Below, piece by piece: positions 17,684 through 26,290 of a stretch of 64,000 nt of DNA. Made by a program: the position numbers and the translations under genes. Location: contig JACZXW010000001.1 in assembly GCA_022571415.1 (NCBI GenBank), forward strand, positions 1-64,000. The letters run 5' to 3'. Origin of the DNA: Pseudomonadota bacterium (lineage in GTDB: Bacteria > Pseudomonadota > Gammaproteobacteria > Pseudomonadales > Azotimanducaceae). The notes beneath the pieces are model-generated. The model was not told the origin of the DNA, ran no database searches, and was given only the letters and a program-made list of their open reading frames with translations. The first letter of the stretch is position 1. Every line of letters begins with the position of its first letter.

Positions 17684-18232
17684 ATGAAGTTAAGATTAAT
17701 CGTCAGTTTTGCACTGATTCTGTTTTTTAGCAGCGAAGTATTTGCCTCGAATGTGAAGGTTGACTATGCCACGGTGATTGATGCCGAGCCGATATTGAAG
17801 ACTATCCGTGTGAGCACACCGCGTCAGGAGTGCTGGGAAGAGGAAATAGCCGACTATTATCGATACGACGATCATCCGTACGCGAGTAATGGTCATCGTG
17901 GCGTCAGCACGCTGGTGGGCGGCGTGGTCGGTGGTGCCATTGGTAATGCCGTTGGTCATCGCAAGCGGAATCGGCAGGTTGGTGCGGTGGTTGGTGCTGT
18001 ATTGGGTGCCGTCATCGGAAACGCCTACGGGTTGGAAAAACATCATGATCATCAAACCGTTTCTTACAGCTTCCAGGAGAGATGCCGCGTGATAGAAGAG
18101 TTCCATGTTGAAGAACGGATCGTCGGCTACAACGTGAGATATCGCTATGGCAACGTTACCTATTCGACTCGCACAGAAGTGGATCCGGGTGATACCATCA
18201 AGGTTCGAATCGCGATCTCACCCATAATATAG
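17684..18232 (+). CDS. Glycine-zipper 2TM (17-kDa antigen-like) envelope protein
   Basis: A 182-residue protein with a Sec signal peptide (MKLRLIVSFALILFFSSEVFA) and no lipobox Cys. Two glycine-zipper segments follow (VGGVVGGAIGNAVG and VGAVVGAVLGAVIGNAYG) separated by a basic turn, typical of the Rickettsia 17-kDa surface antigen family. ATG 17684 follows AAAGGTGG. Nineteen bases separate it from the PepSY gene, so it may head the two-component operon. An outer-membrane structural or stress role is inferred. Confidence 0.82.
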   Translation: MKLRLIVSFALILFFSSEVFASNVKVDYATVIDAEPILKTIRVSTPRQECWEEEIADYYRYDDHPYASNGHRGVSTLVGGVVGGAIGNAVGHRKRNRQVGAVVGAVLGAVIGNAYGLEKHHDHQTVSYSFQERCRVIEEFHVEERIVGYNVRYRYGNVTYSTRTEVDPGDTIKVRIAISPII

Positions 18233-18251
18233 AGTGATTGAGGAGTTCTAG

Positions 18252-18575
18252 ATGCGAGTTTTTGTAATCCTGTCAATGCTGCTCTCTCCACTGGCGGCAA
18301 CAGCAGTGCCTCATGACACTGCGGGTATCACGCTGGCTGATATGATGCTGGCGCAGAGGGGACCAGCGAATCTGCTGCCGCACCAGGGTGGTCCCAGGAT
18401 CGGGTCCAAACAGGCAACTTCCCGGGTTAAGCAAAAGTACCGGGACAGCAAGATTCTCTCCATCAACCTTATTCGAAGCAAGGGCCCTGCAGTTTATCGG
18501 ATCAAAACGCTTTCCGCCTCTGGTGTGGTCAAGTACGTATTTGTTGATGGCACGACAGGCGACGTTTTTGAATAG
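18252..18575 (+). CDS. PepSY-like periplasmic protein
   Basis: A 107-residue protein with a signal peptide (MRVFVILSMLLSPLAATAVP). The C-terminal part VKQKYRDSKILSINLIRSKG...YRIKTLSASGVVKYVFVDGTTGDVFE follows the PepSY pattern. Small PepSY proteins next to PhoPQ-like systems are common and are thought to modulate signalling or proteolysis in the periplasm. It ends 11 bases before the response regulator. Confidence 0.8.
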   Translation: MRVFVILSMLLSPLAATAVPHDTAGITLADMMLAQRGPANLLPHQGGPRIGSKQATSRVKQKYRDSKILSINLIRSKGPAVYRIKTLSASGVVKYVFVDGTTGDVFE

Positions 18576-18586
18576 GATCAACGCGG

Positions 18587-19270
18587 ATGACCCAGCATCT
18601 ATTGTTAGTTGAAGACGAACCCAGGCTGCGTGAGCAACTCGTGGATCTGCTCGAAAAAAAACTGTACAACGTAGATGCATGTGAGGATGGTCAGAGTGGC
18701 TTGTACATGGGTCAGAAGTACCACTACGACATTGCTGTCATCGATCTCGGTCTGCCAAAAATTTCCGGCATCGAAGTTATCGAAAAACTAAGGGCAGAAG
18801 GCAAGGACTACCCAATCCTGATACTGACGGCAAGAGGGGACTGGAAGGACAAGGTGGATGGATTGTCGATCGGTGCGGATGACTATCTTGTCAAGCCGTT
18901 CCATGTACAGGAATTCCTGGCGAGACTTGAGGCACTTATTCGCAGGGCCTCTGGTAAGCTTAAGACTTCCCTTGACTATGGTCCGTTGCATCTCGATACA
19001 AGAGGCAAGCAGGTTGAGGTGAACGGTGCAAAGGTGGATCTAACCGCTTATGAATTCAACCTGCTGCATTACCTGATGCTGCGCCCCGGTGAAGTGATAT
19101 CAAAAAGTGAATTGACAGAGCATCTCTACGACCAGGACTTTGATCGGGACAGCAATGTCATTGAAGTATTTGTTGGCCGTCTGAGAAAAAAGATCGATCC
19201 TGATAATTCGTTAAAACCAATAGAAACGGTTCGTGGACAGGGTTACCGTTTCACTCCGGTAGATGCTTGA
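18587..19270 (+). CDS. OmpR/PhoP-family response regulator
   Basis: A 227-residue regulator: receiver domain (LLVEDEPRLREQL; phospho-acceptor Asp in AVIDLGLPKISG; LTARGDW; KPF) followed by an OmpR-type winged helix (VDLTAYEFNLLHYLMLRPGE, VFVGRLRKKI, ETVRGQGYRF). The closest known type is PhoP. The kinase starts within its last codon, so the pair is translationally coupled. Target genes are not visible, although the upstream envelope genes suggest control of envelope stress functions. Confidence 0.94.
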   Translation: MTQHLLLVEDEPRLREQLVDLLEKKLYNVDACEDGQSGLYMGQKYHYDIAVIDLGLPKISGIEVIEKLRAEGKDYPILILTARGDWKDKVDGLSIGADDYLVKPFHVQEFLARLEALIRRASGKLKTSLDYGPLHLDTRGKQVEVNGAKVDLTAYEFNLLHYLMLRPGEVISKSELTEHLYDQDFDRDSNVIEVFVGRLRKKIDPDNSLKPIETVRGQGYRFTPVDA

Positions 19271-20628
19271 ATAAACCTTATTCCCTACGGGCAAGACTCT
19301 TGATTTCGGCAACACTGGTTCTCATGGTGTTTCTGGGATTAATGGGATTCGTGCTGGACAGGGCGTTCCAGCGAAGTGCTGAACAGGCCGTGCAGGAAAA
19401 GCTGCTGATTCACATTTACGGTCTGCTGGCAGTCAGCGATGAAAGTGATGGCGAGCTGTTTCTGCCGGACGAGCTTCAGGAACCGCAGTTCAACAGTCTC
19501 GGCTCCGGTCTTTACGGACTCGTCATGGCAGCAGAAGGGCAGGAACTCTGGCAGAGCCCATCGGCGCTCGATTTACAACTCGGTCCCGATCATAAAGTGA
19601 CTCTGCACGCGAATCTCGAACCAGGTAAGCAGAGATTTGGGCGGTTGCAGGACAAAAGCGAGGACAGCCGCCGGGATTCGTTGTTTTACCTGAGTTACAA
19701 AATTCTTTGGCAGGGCAGCGGTAACCAGGTCACACCCTATGTCTATAGTGTTCTTGAAAATATGAAGCCCTATAACAAGGAAGTAGCGGGATTTCGCAAC
19801 AGTTTATGGGGTTGGTTACTGGCAGTTGTGCTTGTCCTGGTCGTGGTTCAGGCCGCCATCATGAGTTGGGGCTTGAGGCCGCTGCAAAGTCTTGCGGAAG
19901 ACCTTAAAGCGATTGAAGATGGCCATCAGGAATACCTTCAGGGCGAATATCCATCAGAAATTGACGGCGTTACCCGTAATCTTAATCTGCTGCTATCCAG
20001 CGAGAGGCAGCAACGCGAGAAATATAGGACAACACTTGCCGACCTGGCGCATAGCCTGAAGACGCCGCTGGCGATATTGCAGGGCGCACCCGAAGACAAC
20101 ATCAGGGAAACGCTGAATGAACAGATAGCGCGGATGAATGAGATTGTTTCTTATCAACTGGAGCGTGCGGTTACAAAGAGCCCTGGCCTTATTCGAAAAT
20201 CAATTGAGGTGAAGCCGATTGTCGGCAAGCTCGTGAACGCAATGGCCAAGGTTTACCAGGATAAAGATGTGGATATCGAATCCTTCGTCATGGATTGTGC
20301 TTTTTTTGGCGACGAACGAGACTTAATAGAGCTGTTGGGAAATGTGCTGGACAATGCGTGCAAGTATGGAAAAGGCAAGGTGAAACTGGCCTTAAACGCT
20401 CCCGAAAGAGGGGGTGACCTCATCATCGTTATAGAAGATGACGGTCCTGGGATTGCCATTGCCGACCGGAAAGCCGTTCTGCAGAGAGGTGAACGGCTCG
20501 ATACCAGGGAATCCGGGCAGGGCATCGGTCTCGCCGTGGTCAACGAAATCGTTAATCGCTATGGCGGGAAGATTACACTGGACGAATCGATTCTGGGTGG
20601 AGCCAGGGTCACCATCAGACTCCCCTGA
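19267..20628 (+). CDS. PhoQ-like sensor histidine kinase
   Basis: A 453-residue membrane kinase: TM1 (LLISATLVLMVFLGLMGFVL), a ~150-residue periplasmic sensor, TM2 (WLLAVVLVLVVVQAAIM), a HAMP-like linker, an H box LADLAHSLKTPLAIL, an N box LLGNVLDNACKYGKGK and G boxes DDGPGIA and GQGIGLAVV. The start must be TTG 19267, overlapping the regulator's TGA; the next Met lies inside TM1. The sensor has a fairly acidic stretch (SDESDGELFLPDE), as in PhoQ, but the signal is unknown. Confidence 0.92.
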   Translation: MNKPYSLRARLLISATLVLMVFLGLMGFVLDRAFQRSAEQAVQEKLLIHIYGLLAVSDESDGELFLPDELQEPQFNSLGSGLYGLVMAAEGQELWQSPSALDLQLGPDHKVTLHANLEPGKQRFGRLQDKSEDSRRDSLFYLSYKILWQGSGNQVTPYVYSVLENMKPYNKEVAGFRNSLWGWLLAVVLVLVVVQAAIMSWGLRPLQSLAEDLKAIEDGHQEYLQGEYPSEIDGVTRNLNLLLSSERQQREKYRTTLADLAHSLKTPLAILQGAPEDNIRETLNEQIARMNEIVSYQLERAVTKSPGLIRKSIEVKPIVGKLVNAMAKVYQDKDVDIESFVMDCAFFGDERDLIELLGNVLDNACKYGKGKVKLALNAPERGGDLIIVIEDDGPGIAIADRKAVLQRGERLDTRESGQGIGLAVVNEIVNRYGGKITLDESILGGARVTIRLP

Positions 20629-20680
20629 AGATTGTAAGGTTCAAAGATGTTTGTCCCTGGTCAAAAGTATTTGCCCCTGG

Positions 20681-20920
20681 TTAAAGTTTGTTGTGGCTCC
20701 CGTCGCATAGCGGTTTGGTACTGGAATGTTTGCAACCGCAGAAAAATATTTTCTTTGATTCCTGCGCCTCATATTTTTTGGGTAAGAACTCTGTGTCCTG
20801 GTGTGAGCCATCGCAAAATGGCTGTTTGGCGCTTTTACCGCAGGCACACCAGAAGTAGGTTTTACCTTCTTCTACTTCGACTTCATAGGGGGATTTCTGC
20901 GCGATTACAGGTTCAGCCAT
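20681..20920 (-). CDS. CDGSH iron-sulfur domain protein (dual motif)
   Basis: A 79-residue protein with two CDGSH-type sites, CACGKSAKQPFCDGSH and CGCKHSSTKPLCDGSH, each binding a [2Fe-2S] cluster through three Cys and one His. ATG 20920 is chosen for the AAAGGAGA seven bases upstream; a longer frame to 21088 runs into the divergent gene. The role is probably redox or cluster transfer. It diverges from the acyl-CoA dehydrogenase across a 109-base spacer. Confidence 0.9.
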   Translation of the reverse strand: MAEPVIAQKSPYEVEVEEGKTYFWCACGKSAKQPFCDGSHQDTEFLPKKYEAQESKKIFFCGCKHSSTKPLCDGSHNKL

Positions 20921-21029
20921 CACTGTCTCCTTTGATTGAGATTCCCGAAATTGAGGAGTAACCATGCTACCTTGTTGAAAATGCCGGGTACAATCAATAT
21001 TATCGACCGCTCTCCACGGGACTAGATTT

Positions 21030-22163
21030 ATGGATTTTTCATTCTCTGAAGAGCAGAGCTTGTTGCAAGACAGTATCCAGCGATTCATACAGAAAAGTTA
21101 CACCTTTGAGGAACGGCAAAAACTTATCCAGACAGAAGAAGGTTTTAGCCGGGATAACTGGGCAACCTTTGCAGAACTTGGATGGTTGGGGTTGCCGTTT
21201 ACTGAAGAAGACGGTGGATTCGGAGGAACCCCGGTCGACACTATGATCATGCTGGAAGAATTCGGTAAGGGTCTCGTGGTGGAACCCTATGTTCCAACGG
21301 TTGTTATGGCGGGTACGGCCATTGCAGAAGGCGCATCAGCGGAACTGAAAGAAAATTTATTGGCTGAGATTATCGCAGGGTCAAAGCTGGCCGCGCTCGC
21401 GTTTGTTGAACCCCAGGCTCGATTCAATCTCGCTGATGTGACGACTACTGCCACCAGCAAAGATGGCGGATATATCATCAATGGCTTCAAAGGTGTGGTC
21501 CTGGGCGGTCCCAGCGCGGATGTTCTAGTAGTACCGGCAAGAACTGATGGTGAACAGAAAGACGAAGCTGGCATCACACTGTTTCTGGTGGATGCGGAAT
21601 CAAACGGCGTATCACGCAGGAACTATCCGACGATAGATGGATTGCGCGCATCTGAAATCACGTTTGAAAATGTATCCGTTGCGGCAACTTCCATCATCGG
21701 TGAGCTTGGCGGCGGGTTGGCGATACTGGAGAAATCCATTGATTATGCCATTCTGGCGGTAGGCGCTGAGGCCGTGGGTGCCATGGAGGTCTTGTACAAG
21801 ACGACTGTGGAGTATTGTAAAGTCCGTGAGCAGTTCGGTCAGCCCATCGGCAAGTTCCAGGTGTTGCAGCATCGCATGGTGGATATGTTTATTGAACACG
21901 AACAGAGCAAGTCGCTGCTTTATATGGCAGCCATGCGACTGGATGAGGGATACAGCCCGGCGGCGCGCAAAGCCGTTTCGGCACTAAAGGTTCAGATCGG
22001 CAAGGGTGGAAAATTTGTCGGCCAGAATGCGGTGCAGTTACATGGTGGGATGGGCATGACGGATGAACTCAATGTCGGACATTATTTCAAACGGCTCACC
22101 GCCATTGAGACATTGTTTGGCAATGTGGACTACCACCTGAAAAAATACGCAAGCATCGTTTAG
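21030..22163 (+). CDS. Acyl-CoA dehydrogenase
   Basis: FAD-dependent acyl-CoA dehydrogenase of 377 residues. N-terminal helical domain (MDFSFSEEQSLLQDSIQRF, LGWLGLPFTEEDGGFGG), middle beta domain (LAFVEPQARFNLADV, GFKGVVLGGPSADVLVV) and C-terminal helical domain (CKVREQFGQPIGKFQVLQHR, AVQLHGGMGMTDELNVGHYFKR) are all present. The usual short-chain catalytic Glu motif is not obvious, so the substrate class is open; this pattern is common in environmental FadE-like proteins acting on bulky acyl-CoAs. The downstream hydrolase on the same strand may be co-transcribed. Confidence 0.9.
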   Translation: MDFSFSEEQSLLQDSIQRFIQKSYTFEERQKLIQTEEGFSRDNWATFAELGWLGLPFTEEDGGFGGTPVDTMIMLEEFGKGLVVEPYVPTVVMAGTAIAEGASAELKENLLAEIIAGSKLAALAFVEPQARFNLADVTTTATSKDGGYIINGFKGVVLGGPSADVLVVPARTDGEQKDEAGITLFLVDAESNGVSRRNYPTIDGLRASEITFENVSVAATSIIGELGGGLAILEKSIDYAILAVGAEAVGAMEVLYKTTVEYCKVREQFGQPIGKFQVLQHRMVDMFIEHEQSKSLLYMAAMRLDEGYSPAARKAVSALKVQIGKGGKFVGQNAVQLHGGMGMTDELNVGHYFKRLTAIETLFGNVDYHLKKYASIV

Positions 22164-22170
22164 GTTCGTC

Positions 22171-22190
22171 ATACCTGCGAAAGCAGGTAT
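22171..22190. repeat. Short hairpin, possible dispersed repeat
   Basis: A perfect 8-bp stem with a GAAA tetraloop (ATACCTGC-GAAA-GCAGGTAT) lies 8 bases after the acyl-CoA dehydrogenase stop, in the context GTCATACCTGCGAAAGCAGG. This hairpin type is widespread as a dispersed repeat in proteobacteria. No U-tract follows, so Rho-independent termination is unlikely. Confidence 0.7.
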
Positions 22191-22195
22191 CTACC

Positions 22196-22275
22196 AGCTG
22201 AGGCTTTTTGTAAGAACCGCTGAGGCTTTTTTATAAGAACCGCTGAGGCTTTTTTATAAGAACCGCTGAGGGCTC
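22196..22275. repeat. 23-bp tandem repeats before the alpha/beta hydrolase
   Basis: Three to four copies of a 23-bp unit (CCGCTGAGGCTTTTTTATAAGAA with variants). The last copy ends two bases before the hydrolase ATG and supplies GAGG of its ribosome-binding site. Read on the minus strand the unit matches the 23-bp units at 53320: AGCC(C)T(C/G)AGCGG followed by an AT-rich TATAAA-like spacer. Confidence 0.9.
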
Positions 22276-22277
22276 CT

Positions 22278-23144
22278 ATGTCAGATACACCAGAATGGTT
22301 TTGGGATGCAGTTGACACAAAACCCGAACAGGGTTTTGTCGAAGTAGGAGACTGTGATATCAATTTCCTGAAATGGAGTGAGCCAGCCTCTTCAACTGGG
22401 CAGGGACTGCTGTTTGTCCACGGCCATAATGCGCACGCACACTGGTGGGATTTCATTGCACCGGCTTATAAAGACCAGTATCAAACCGTTGCGCTGGATC
22501 TTTCTGGCATGGGCGACAGTGACCACCGGGAAGAATATTCCACCGACACCTATGCCAAAGAAATCATAGCGGTCGCCGACAAAAACGAGATGCCCGGGAA
22601 CACCATCCTGGTAGCGCACAGTTTCGGCGGCATGATGGCGCTTCGGGCCCTAGCGCAAAATCCGACCAGATTCAGAGGTCTCATCCTGCTTGATTCTGGC
22701 GTCAAGCATCCCGAAGATGAAAGGCCGCCGGAGGTGGAGCGCTGGTCCCGGCCCAAAGTCTACCCAAACCTTGACGTGGCAAGATCGCGATTTCGCTTAC
22801 AGCCACCACAACAGTGCGCCAACGAGTACCTGGTGCAGCATATCGCGCGAAATTCCATCGAGCACATCGATGAAGGGTTTGTCTGGAAATTCGATGAAGA
22901 ACTCAGCAGCCACATGAAAGCAACGGGAGACATCGTGCAGGATCTGCAATCGGTGACGTGCAGAATCGCATTAATATACGGTCAGAACAGCGCGTCCTTC
23001 AGCGCGAAAAGCGCAATCCATATGAAAGAACTGCAACCTGCATTGGAAGTCTTTGAGCTTGCCGACGCCCAACACCACCTGTTCCTCGATCAGCCTATAG
23101 CATTTATGGATCAGCTGACCTCTATTTTGAACCTGTGGGTTTAG
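22278..23144 (+). CDS. Alpha/beta hydrolase
   Basis: A 288-residue alpha/beta-hydrolase-fold enzyme. FVHGHNAHAHWW forms the oxyanion region, the nucleophile is the Ser of VAHSFGGMMA, and the His near the C terminus is in DAQHHLFLDQP; LALDLSGMGDSD-type blocks are present. The substrate is unknown (ester, lactone or thioester). The ATG at 22278 takes its Shine-Dalgarno (GAGG) from a tandem repeat. The 142 bases after the gene contain a 44-codon minus-strand frame following the MDR stop (AESSWPDPIQWECLL), not assignable to a family. Confidence 0.87.
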   Translation: MSDTPEWFWDAVDTKPEQGFVEVGDCDINFLKWSEPASSTGQGLLFVHGHNAHAHWWDFIAPAYKDQYQTVALDLSGMGDSDHREEYSTDTYAKEIIAVADKNEMPGNTILVAHSFGGMMALRALAQNPTRFRGLILLDSGVKHPEDERPPEVERWSRPKVYPNLDVARSRFRLQPPQQCANEYLVQHIARNSIEHIDEGFVWKFDEELSSHMKATGDIVQDLQSVTCRIALIYGQNSASFSAKSAIHMKELQPALEVFELADAQHHLFLDQPIAFMDQLTSILNLWV

Positions 23145-23286
23145 CCTCCACAGCACCCCGCGCAATCTGAGGTACCGTGGGAACTTTACCACCATCATCA
23201 CCCCAGCACTCGACATCTTCCGCGAGCAGGCACTCCCATTGGATTGGATCAGGCCAACTGGATTCTGCGTACAAACTCGCGACAGG

Positions 23287-23937
23287 TTAGTTGAGTTGGA
23301 AGAAGATCTTACCGCCAATGGATGGTCTTTGGGCATGTTCCAGGGCCTCGTTTACACAGTCAATACTATAGACTTTGGTAACGGGAAAAGAGAGTTTCGA
23401 TTGCCGCATCAACGTCTCCAGCTCAAGATACAATGTTTTACGGTCATGCACAGACAACTGTTGTAGATAAGGTGTCAACCAGAAACCGCATAGCCGAATA
23501 TCACCGAAGACAAGTGTGGCTGGACCTATCGATATAGGCTGACCACTCATCGCACCATAAACGACCAATGTACCTCCGGATGAGAGACGTGCTGCTAAAA
23601 ATTCGTCTGATATTTTTAGCACGTCAGCCTGGTGTACCAGTTTATATTCACTCCAGTTATCCAGGCTAAATAGAACGACCTTGTCTCCAGGGGTCAGTGT
23701 CTCGACTTTAGTGCCAACAGCCTGTACTACCCCCACTGCTTCGTTTCCGAGAGTCGAGGACATCGGATCGTTTTTTGGATAAAAACCCTGCAATGTCAGT
23801 AGATCTGCTGTATTTATTAGAAATGCTGATATCTTTACCAATACATCTTCCACATTCGTTAGTTCAGGAATTGGTACATTGACACACTGTGCAACTTCGG
23901 CTGGGTCGCCGGGTTGTTGAAATTGTATTTGCTTCAT
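23287..23937 (-). pseudogene. MDR-family oxidoreductase with cofactor domain deleted
   Basis: Medium-chain dehydrogenase/reductase, closest to zinc-independent enoyl reductases (Etr1/quinone oxidoreductase-like). From ATG 23937 the GroES-like half is intact (LGNEAVGVVQAVGTKV, LTPGDKVVLF), but after KISDEFLAA (about residue 115) the frame jumps to RLSSGGTLVVYGAMSGQP, normally about 100 residues later. The Rossmann NAD(P)-binding core is missing, leaving 216 residues instead of about 325. The frame stays open, but the enzyme should be inactive. A palindrome (GACGTGCT.../...AGCACGTC, 23586-23625) lies at the junction and may have promoted the loss. Confidence 0.8.
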
Positions 23938-23968
23938 GTGTTCCTTTTCCATCGCGACATTGACCGGA

Positions 23969-24319
23969 TCAGTCCAGTGGCATTTCGAAAAAGCCGGTGA
24001 TTTCTGACAGCCTTCCATCATCGCTGAGAAGAGCAAAGCTAGTGCCATCGTGCAGCACGTTTCCATTCGCCAGAACAAGATTCCAGTGCGACAGTGTGCG
24101 GTCGTTATGCTCAAAACTGCGCGGTATTTCGAACCGTGCCCCTGGTAAATTTTTCTGGAAATCAGCCCTATATCATGACAGTTCCCCGGACCCTACTCGC
24201 GAGCTGACAGGGTCCCGATAAACCACGTCGGAAGTGACACATTGCGCTAGTTCCGCTACTCTGTCTTCTTCGCTTGCTGACCAGCAACCGGAATAGTGTT
24301 GCCATAGATTCTTAACCAT
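23969..24319 (-). pseudogene. SnoaL-like (NTF2-fold) protein with internal stop
   Basis: Minus-strand frame from ATG 24319 reads MVKNLWQHYSGCWSASEED, then VVYRDPVSSRVGSGELS, meets TGA at 24173-24175, and continues in the same frame YRADFQKNLPGARFEIPRSF, LVLANGNVLHDGTSFALL, GRLSEITGFFE to TGA 23969-23971. This is the pattern of SnoaL/NTF2-like small hydrolase or isomerase domains, where the position after ELS is usually an Asp or similar. The ATG overlaps the end of the TetR gene, so TetR-SnoaL-MDR was one operon. The single nonsense codon splits the domain. Confidence 0.78.
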
Positions 24320-24872
24320 TGTCGTTATCTCCAAATAGGTGAGTGAATTCTGTATCGATTATCGACTGCAGGGTCTTTTTTTTGTACCCGCTGCGCACCA
24401 GGACTAGCAATCCCTGATAGAAAGTCAGTAGTTTCAAGGCAACTTCTTTGCTACCCAGAGATGGGTTCTTCAACTCATGCCGGTTCGATATGCTAATTAC
24501 CTGTCCATGAAATGCCTGTAGGAGTTTTGAAAAACCTTCGGTCAGACCTTCCCGTGCGACAGACTCCATTGAACCGAATTCGATTGCCGTATTAGTGAGC
24601 AGGCATCCAAAATTACATCCGTCAGGCTCGTTGAGTGGTGAGGTAAAGAGGACCTTAAGCCCGGCGCTGGAGTCTCTGTCGTTTAAAAACGTATCTAAGC
24701 GACTTTGTAGAACGGTGTTATTGTAGTGAGACAATGCTGACCTGAAGATCGCATCCTTGTTACCAAAACTGTTGTACAGACTTCCTGAAGACAGACCAGT
24801 TTCCTGTTCCAGGTCTTTAATCGAAACGCCATGGTAGCCAAAGCGTCGAAATGCATGCATGACAGCGGTCAA
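24312..24872 (-). CDS. TetR/AcrR-family regulator, expected start lost
   Basis: TetR-type repressor with helix-turn-helix VSIKDLEQETGLSSGSLYNSFGNKDAIFRSAL. Annotated from ATG 24872 (186 residues). The frame upstream encodes LGRTRSFDEHATL, which looks like the usual family N terminus (GRxRSFD...), but where a start is expected (24906-24908) there is TTA, and TAA lies two codons further up. The real start may have been lost, perhaps when the transposase fragment arrived next to it. It probably controlled the SnoaL and MDR genes downstream. Initiation at 24872 would remove part of the first helix. Confidence 0.7.
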   Translation of the reverse strand: MTAVMHAFRRFGYHGVSIKDLEQETGLSSGSLYNSFGNKDAIFRSALSHYNNTVLQSRLDTFLNDRDSSAGLKVLFTSPLNEPDGCNFGCLLTNTAIEFGSMESVAREGLTEGFSKLLQAFHGQVISISNRHELKNPSLGSKEVALKLLTFYQGLLVLVRSGYKKKTLQSIIDTEFTHLFGDNDNG

Positions 24873-24911
24873 TGTTGCATGCTCATCAAATGATCGAGTT
24901 CTACCTAAATC

Positions 24912-25103
24912 TTAAATAACGGGAAAATCGGTCCTGCGCAATCCCGCCCGGTAGACAGGGTGATTAGAAAAGAGTGGATGCATGGCGGTCAGCGGTGATC
25001 GATTGTGTTGCGGTGATGAATTACGTCCGAGGTGCGTTAGGATCTTCGAGATGACACCAGGGTCCTCAATGCTCGCGATCACTCTGAGCATGCCCCTAAT
25101 GTC
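24912..25103 (-). mobile_element. Transposase C-terminal remnant (IS91-like)
   Basis: Minus-strand frame of 63 codons without an internal stop: DIRGMLRVIASIEDPGVISKI, then LTHLGRNSSPQHNRSPLTAMHP. The pattern RVIAxIEDPxVIxxILxHLG is typical of the C terminus after the zinc-binding part of IS91-family transposases. The catalytic part and a start codon are absent, and TGA precedes it (25104-25106). It lies between two damaged genes, suggesting old insertion and erosion. The identification rests on one remembered motif. Confidence 0.55.
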
Positions 25104-25138
25104 TCACAAAAAAGTAAATGCCATCAAACTGCACGGTC

Positions 25139-26290
25139 TTAGTCTCCAGGTGCATACAGTCGTGTCGTGGTGATCAACAGGATTGTGAGTGTGACATAAC
25201 AGCCTGTACTGAATTGTAATATGAAGTGGTTGTTTGTCGCCGCCACGATCTGGCTAGTGACCCAAGGGCTTACCGCTGTCCCCATTGTTGCACCCAGCAA
25301 CAAGCTAGAGACTAACCGGGCAGTGGGTAGGCGCACCGACTGCGTCGCAAAAGACAGCACGACTTTTAACAAACTCAGGTTGGCGATGCCCCACAGAGTT
25401 GCAAAAACCAAAAGGCCGTCGATATCACCATAGATCCAGAGAGGGACAGAGAATAGACTGGTTGTCACACCTGCGATCATGACAAGGCGTCGTACACCAA
25501 TTTTCATGACCCACCAGGCGACAAATACTTGTGCGCCAAACATACCAATCCAAAACAGGGTTACTAGTCTTCCAGCCTGTTCACGTGAGGCGCCGAGGAT
25601 AGTTTCAGCATAGTTGGGTAACCACCACAGCATCGAATACTGACCCAGGGTGTAAAGAAACAGGGCAGCTACACAAAGCCATACTGCCAGTGTCCAGGGC
25701 TTTTTAGGCGCCTTCTCATTCGCTTGAGTCTTTGTTGCAGGAAACCTAGACACGATTGTCAGAAATAAAATTGTGGCAGCTATGAAGGCGACGAACTGAT
25801 AAACCCCCGCCCAATAGAGCCCTTGAGCCACCAGTAAAGTCGCAATTGCAGTGCAAACAAACCTTGCAACGCTGAAGGCGCCGTCGGTAATCACAAGCAT
25901 CGAAGCACGGCGTTCGGAATCATAGGTTCTTGAGATAACAAGTGCCGCGCCTGCGAGCCCGAGACCACAACAGATCCCAACAAGGCCAAGTGGAATGCCA
26001 ATCAAGGTAAGATCCTTGAGTCCATTAAGCGACAGCAGGCTCAACACGACCAGCGTTTACAACAGCACCAGAAGCCTTTTCAATTGGATCCAGTCAAACA
26101 GGAAAAGTGCGATGATGGCACCGATGAGGTTCCCGATCGTGAGCCAGCTGAATTGCGCCGTAACGTCGGTAATGGGTCGACCGAACAGTTCCGCCATCGG
26201 ACCTGAAATGATACCGATGGGCGCCAACATGCCGGACATGACGAAATAGGCCAGAAAGCTAACCAGAGTAATTCGTCGAGTGTTGTTCAA
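25139..26290 (-). pseudogene. TsgA-like MFS transporter with nonsense codon
   Basis: Reading from ATG 26290, the first 77 residues (ITLVSFLAYFVMSGMLAPIG, GRPITDVTAQFSWLTIGNLIG) give the first two or three helices of a TsgA/FucP-like major facilitator transporter. TAA at 26057-26059 interrupts codon 78, and the same frame then continues for about 305 residues with about nine helices (LGQYSMLWWLPNYAETILGA, LVTLFWIGMFGAQVF). The total would be about 383 residues, normal for the family. The gene starts four bases before the amidohydrolase stop (ATGA overlap). The single in-frame stop suggests a recent inactivation. Confidence 0.82.

Noticed and set aside
23969-24319. Selenocysteine recoding of the internal TGA in the SnoaL-like gene
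   Set aside because: No SECIS-like hairpin is evident after the codon, relatives have an ordinary residue there, and neighbouring genes are also damaged.
25139-26290. Frameshift as cause of the split MFS gene
   Set aside because: Both halves are in the same frame; the break is a single TAA codon.
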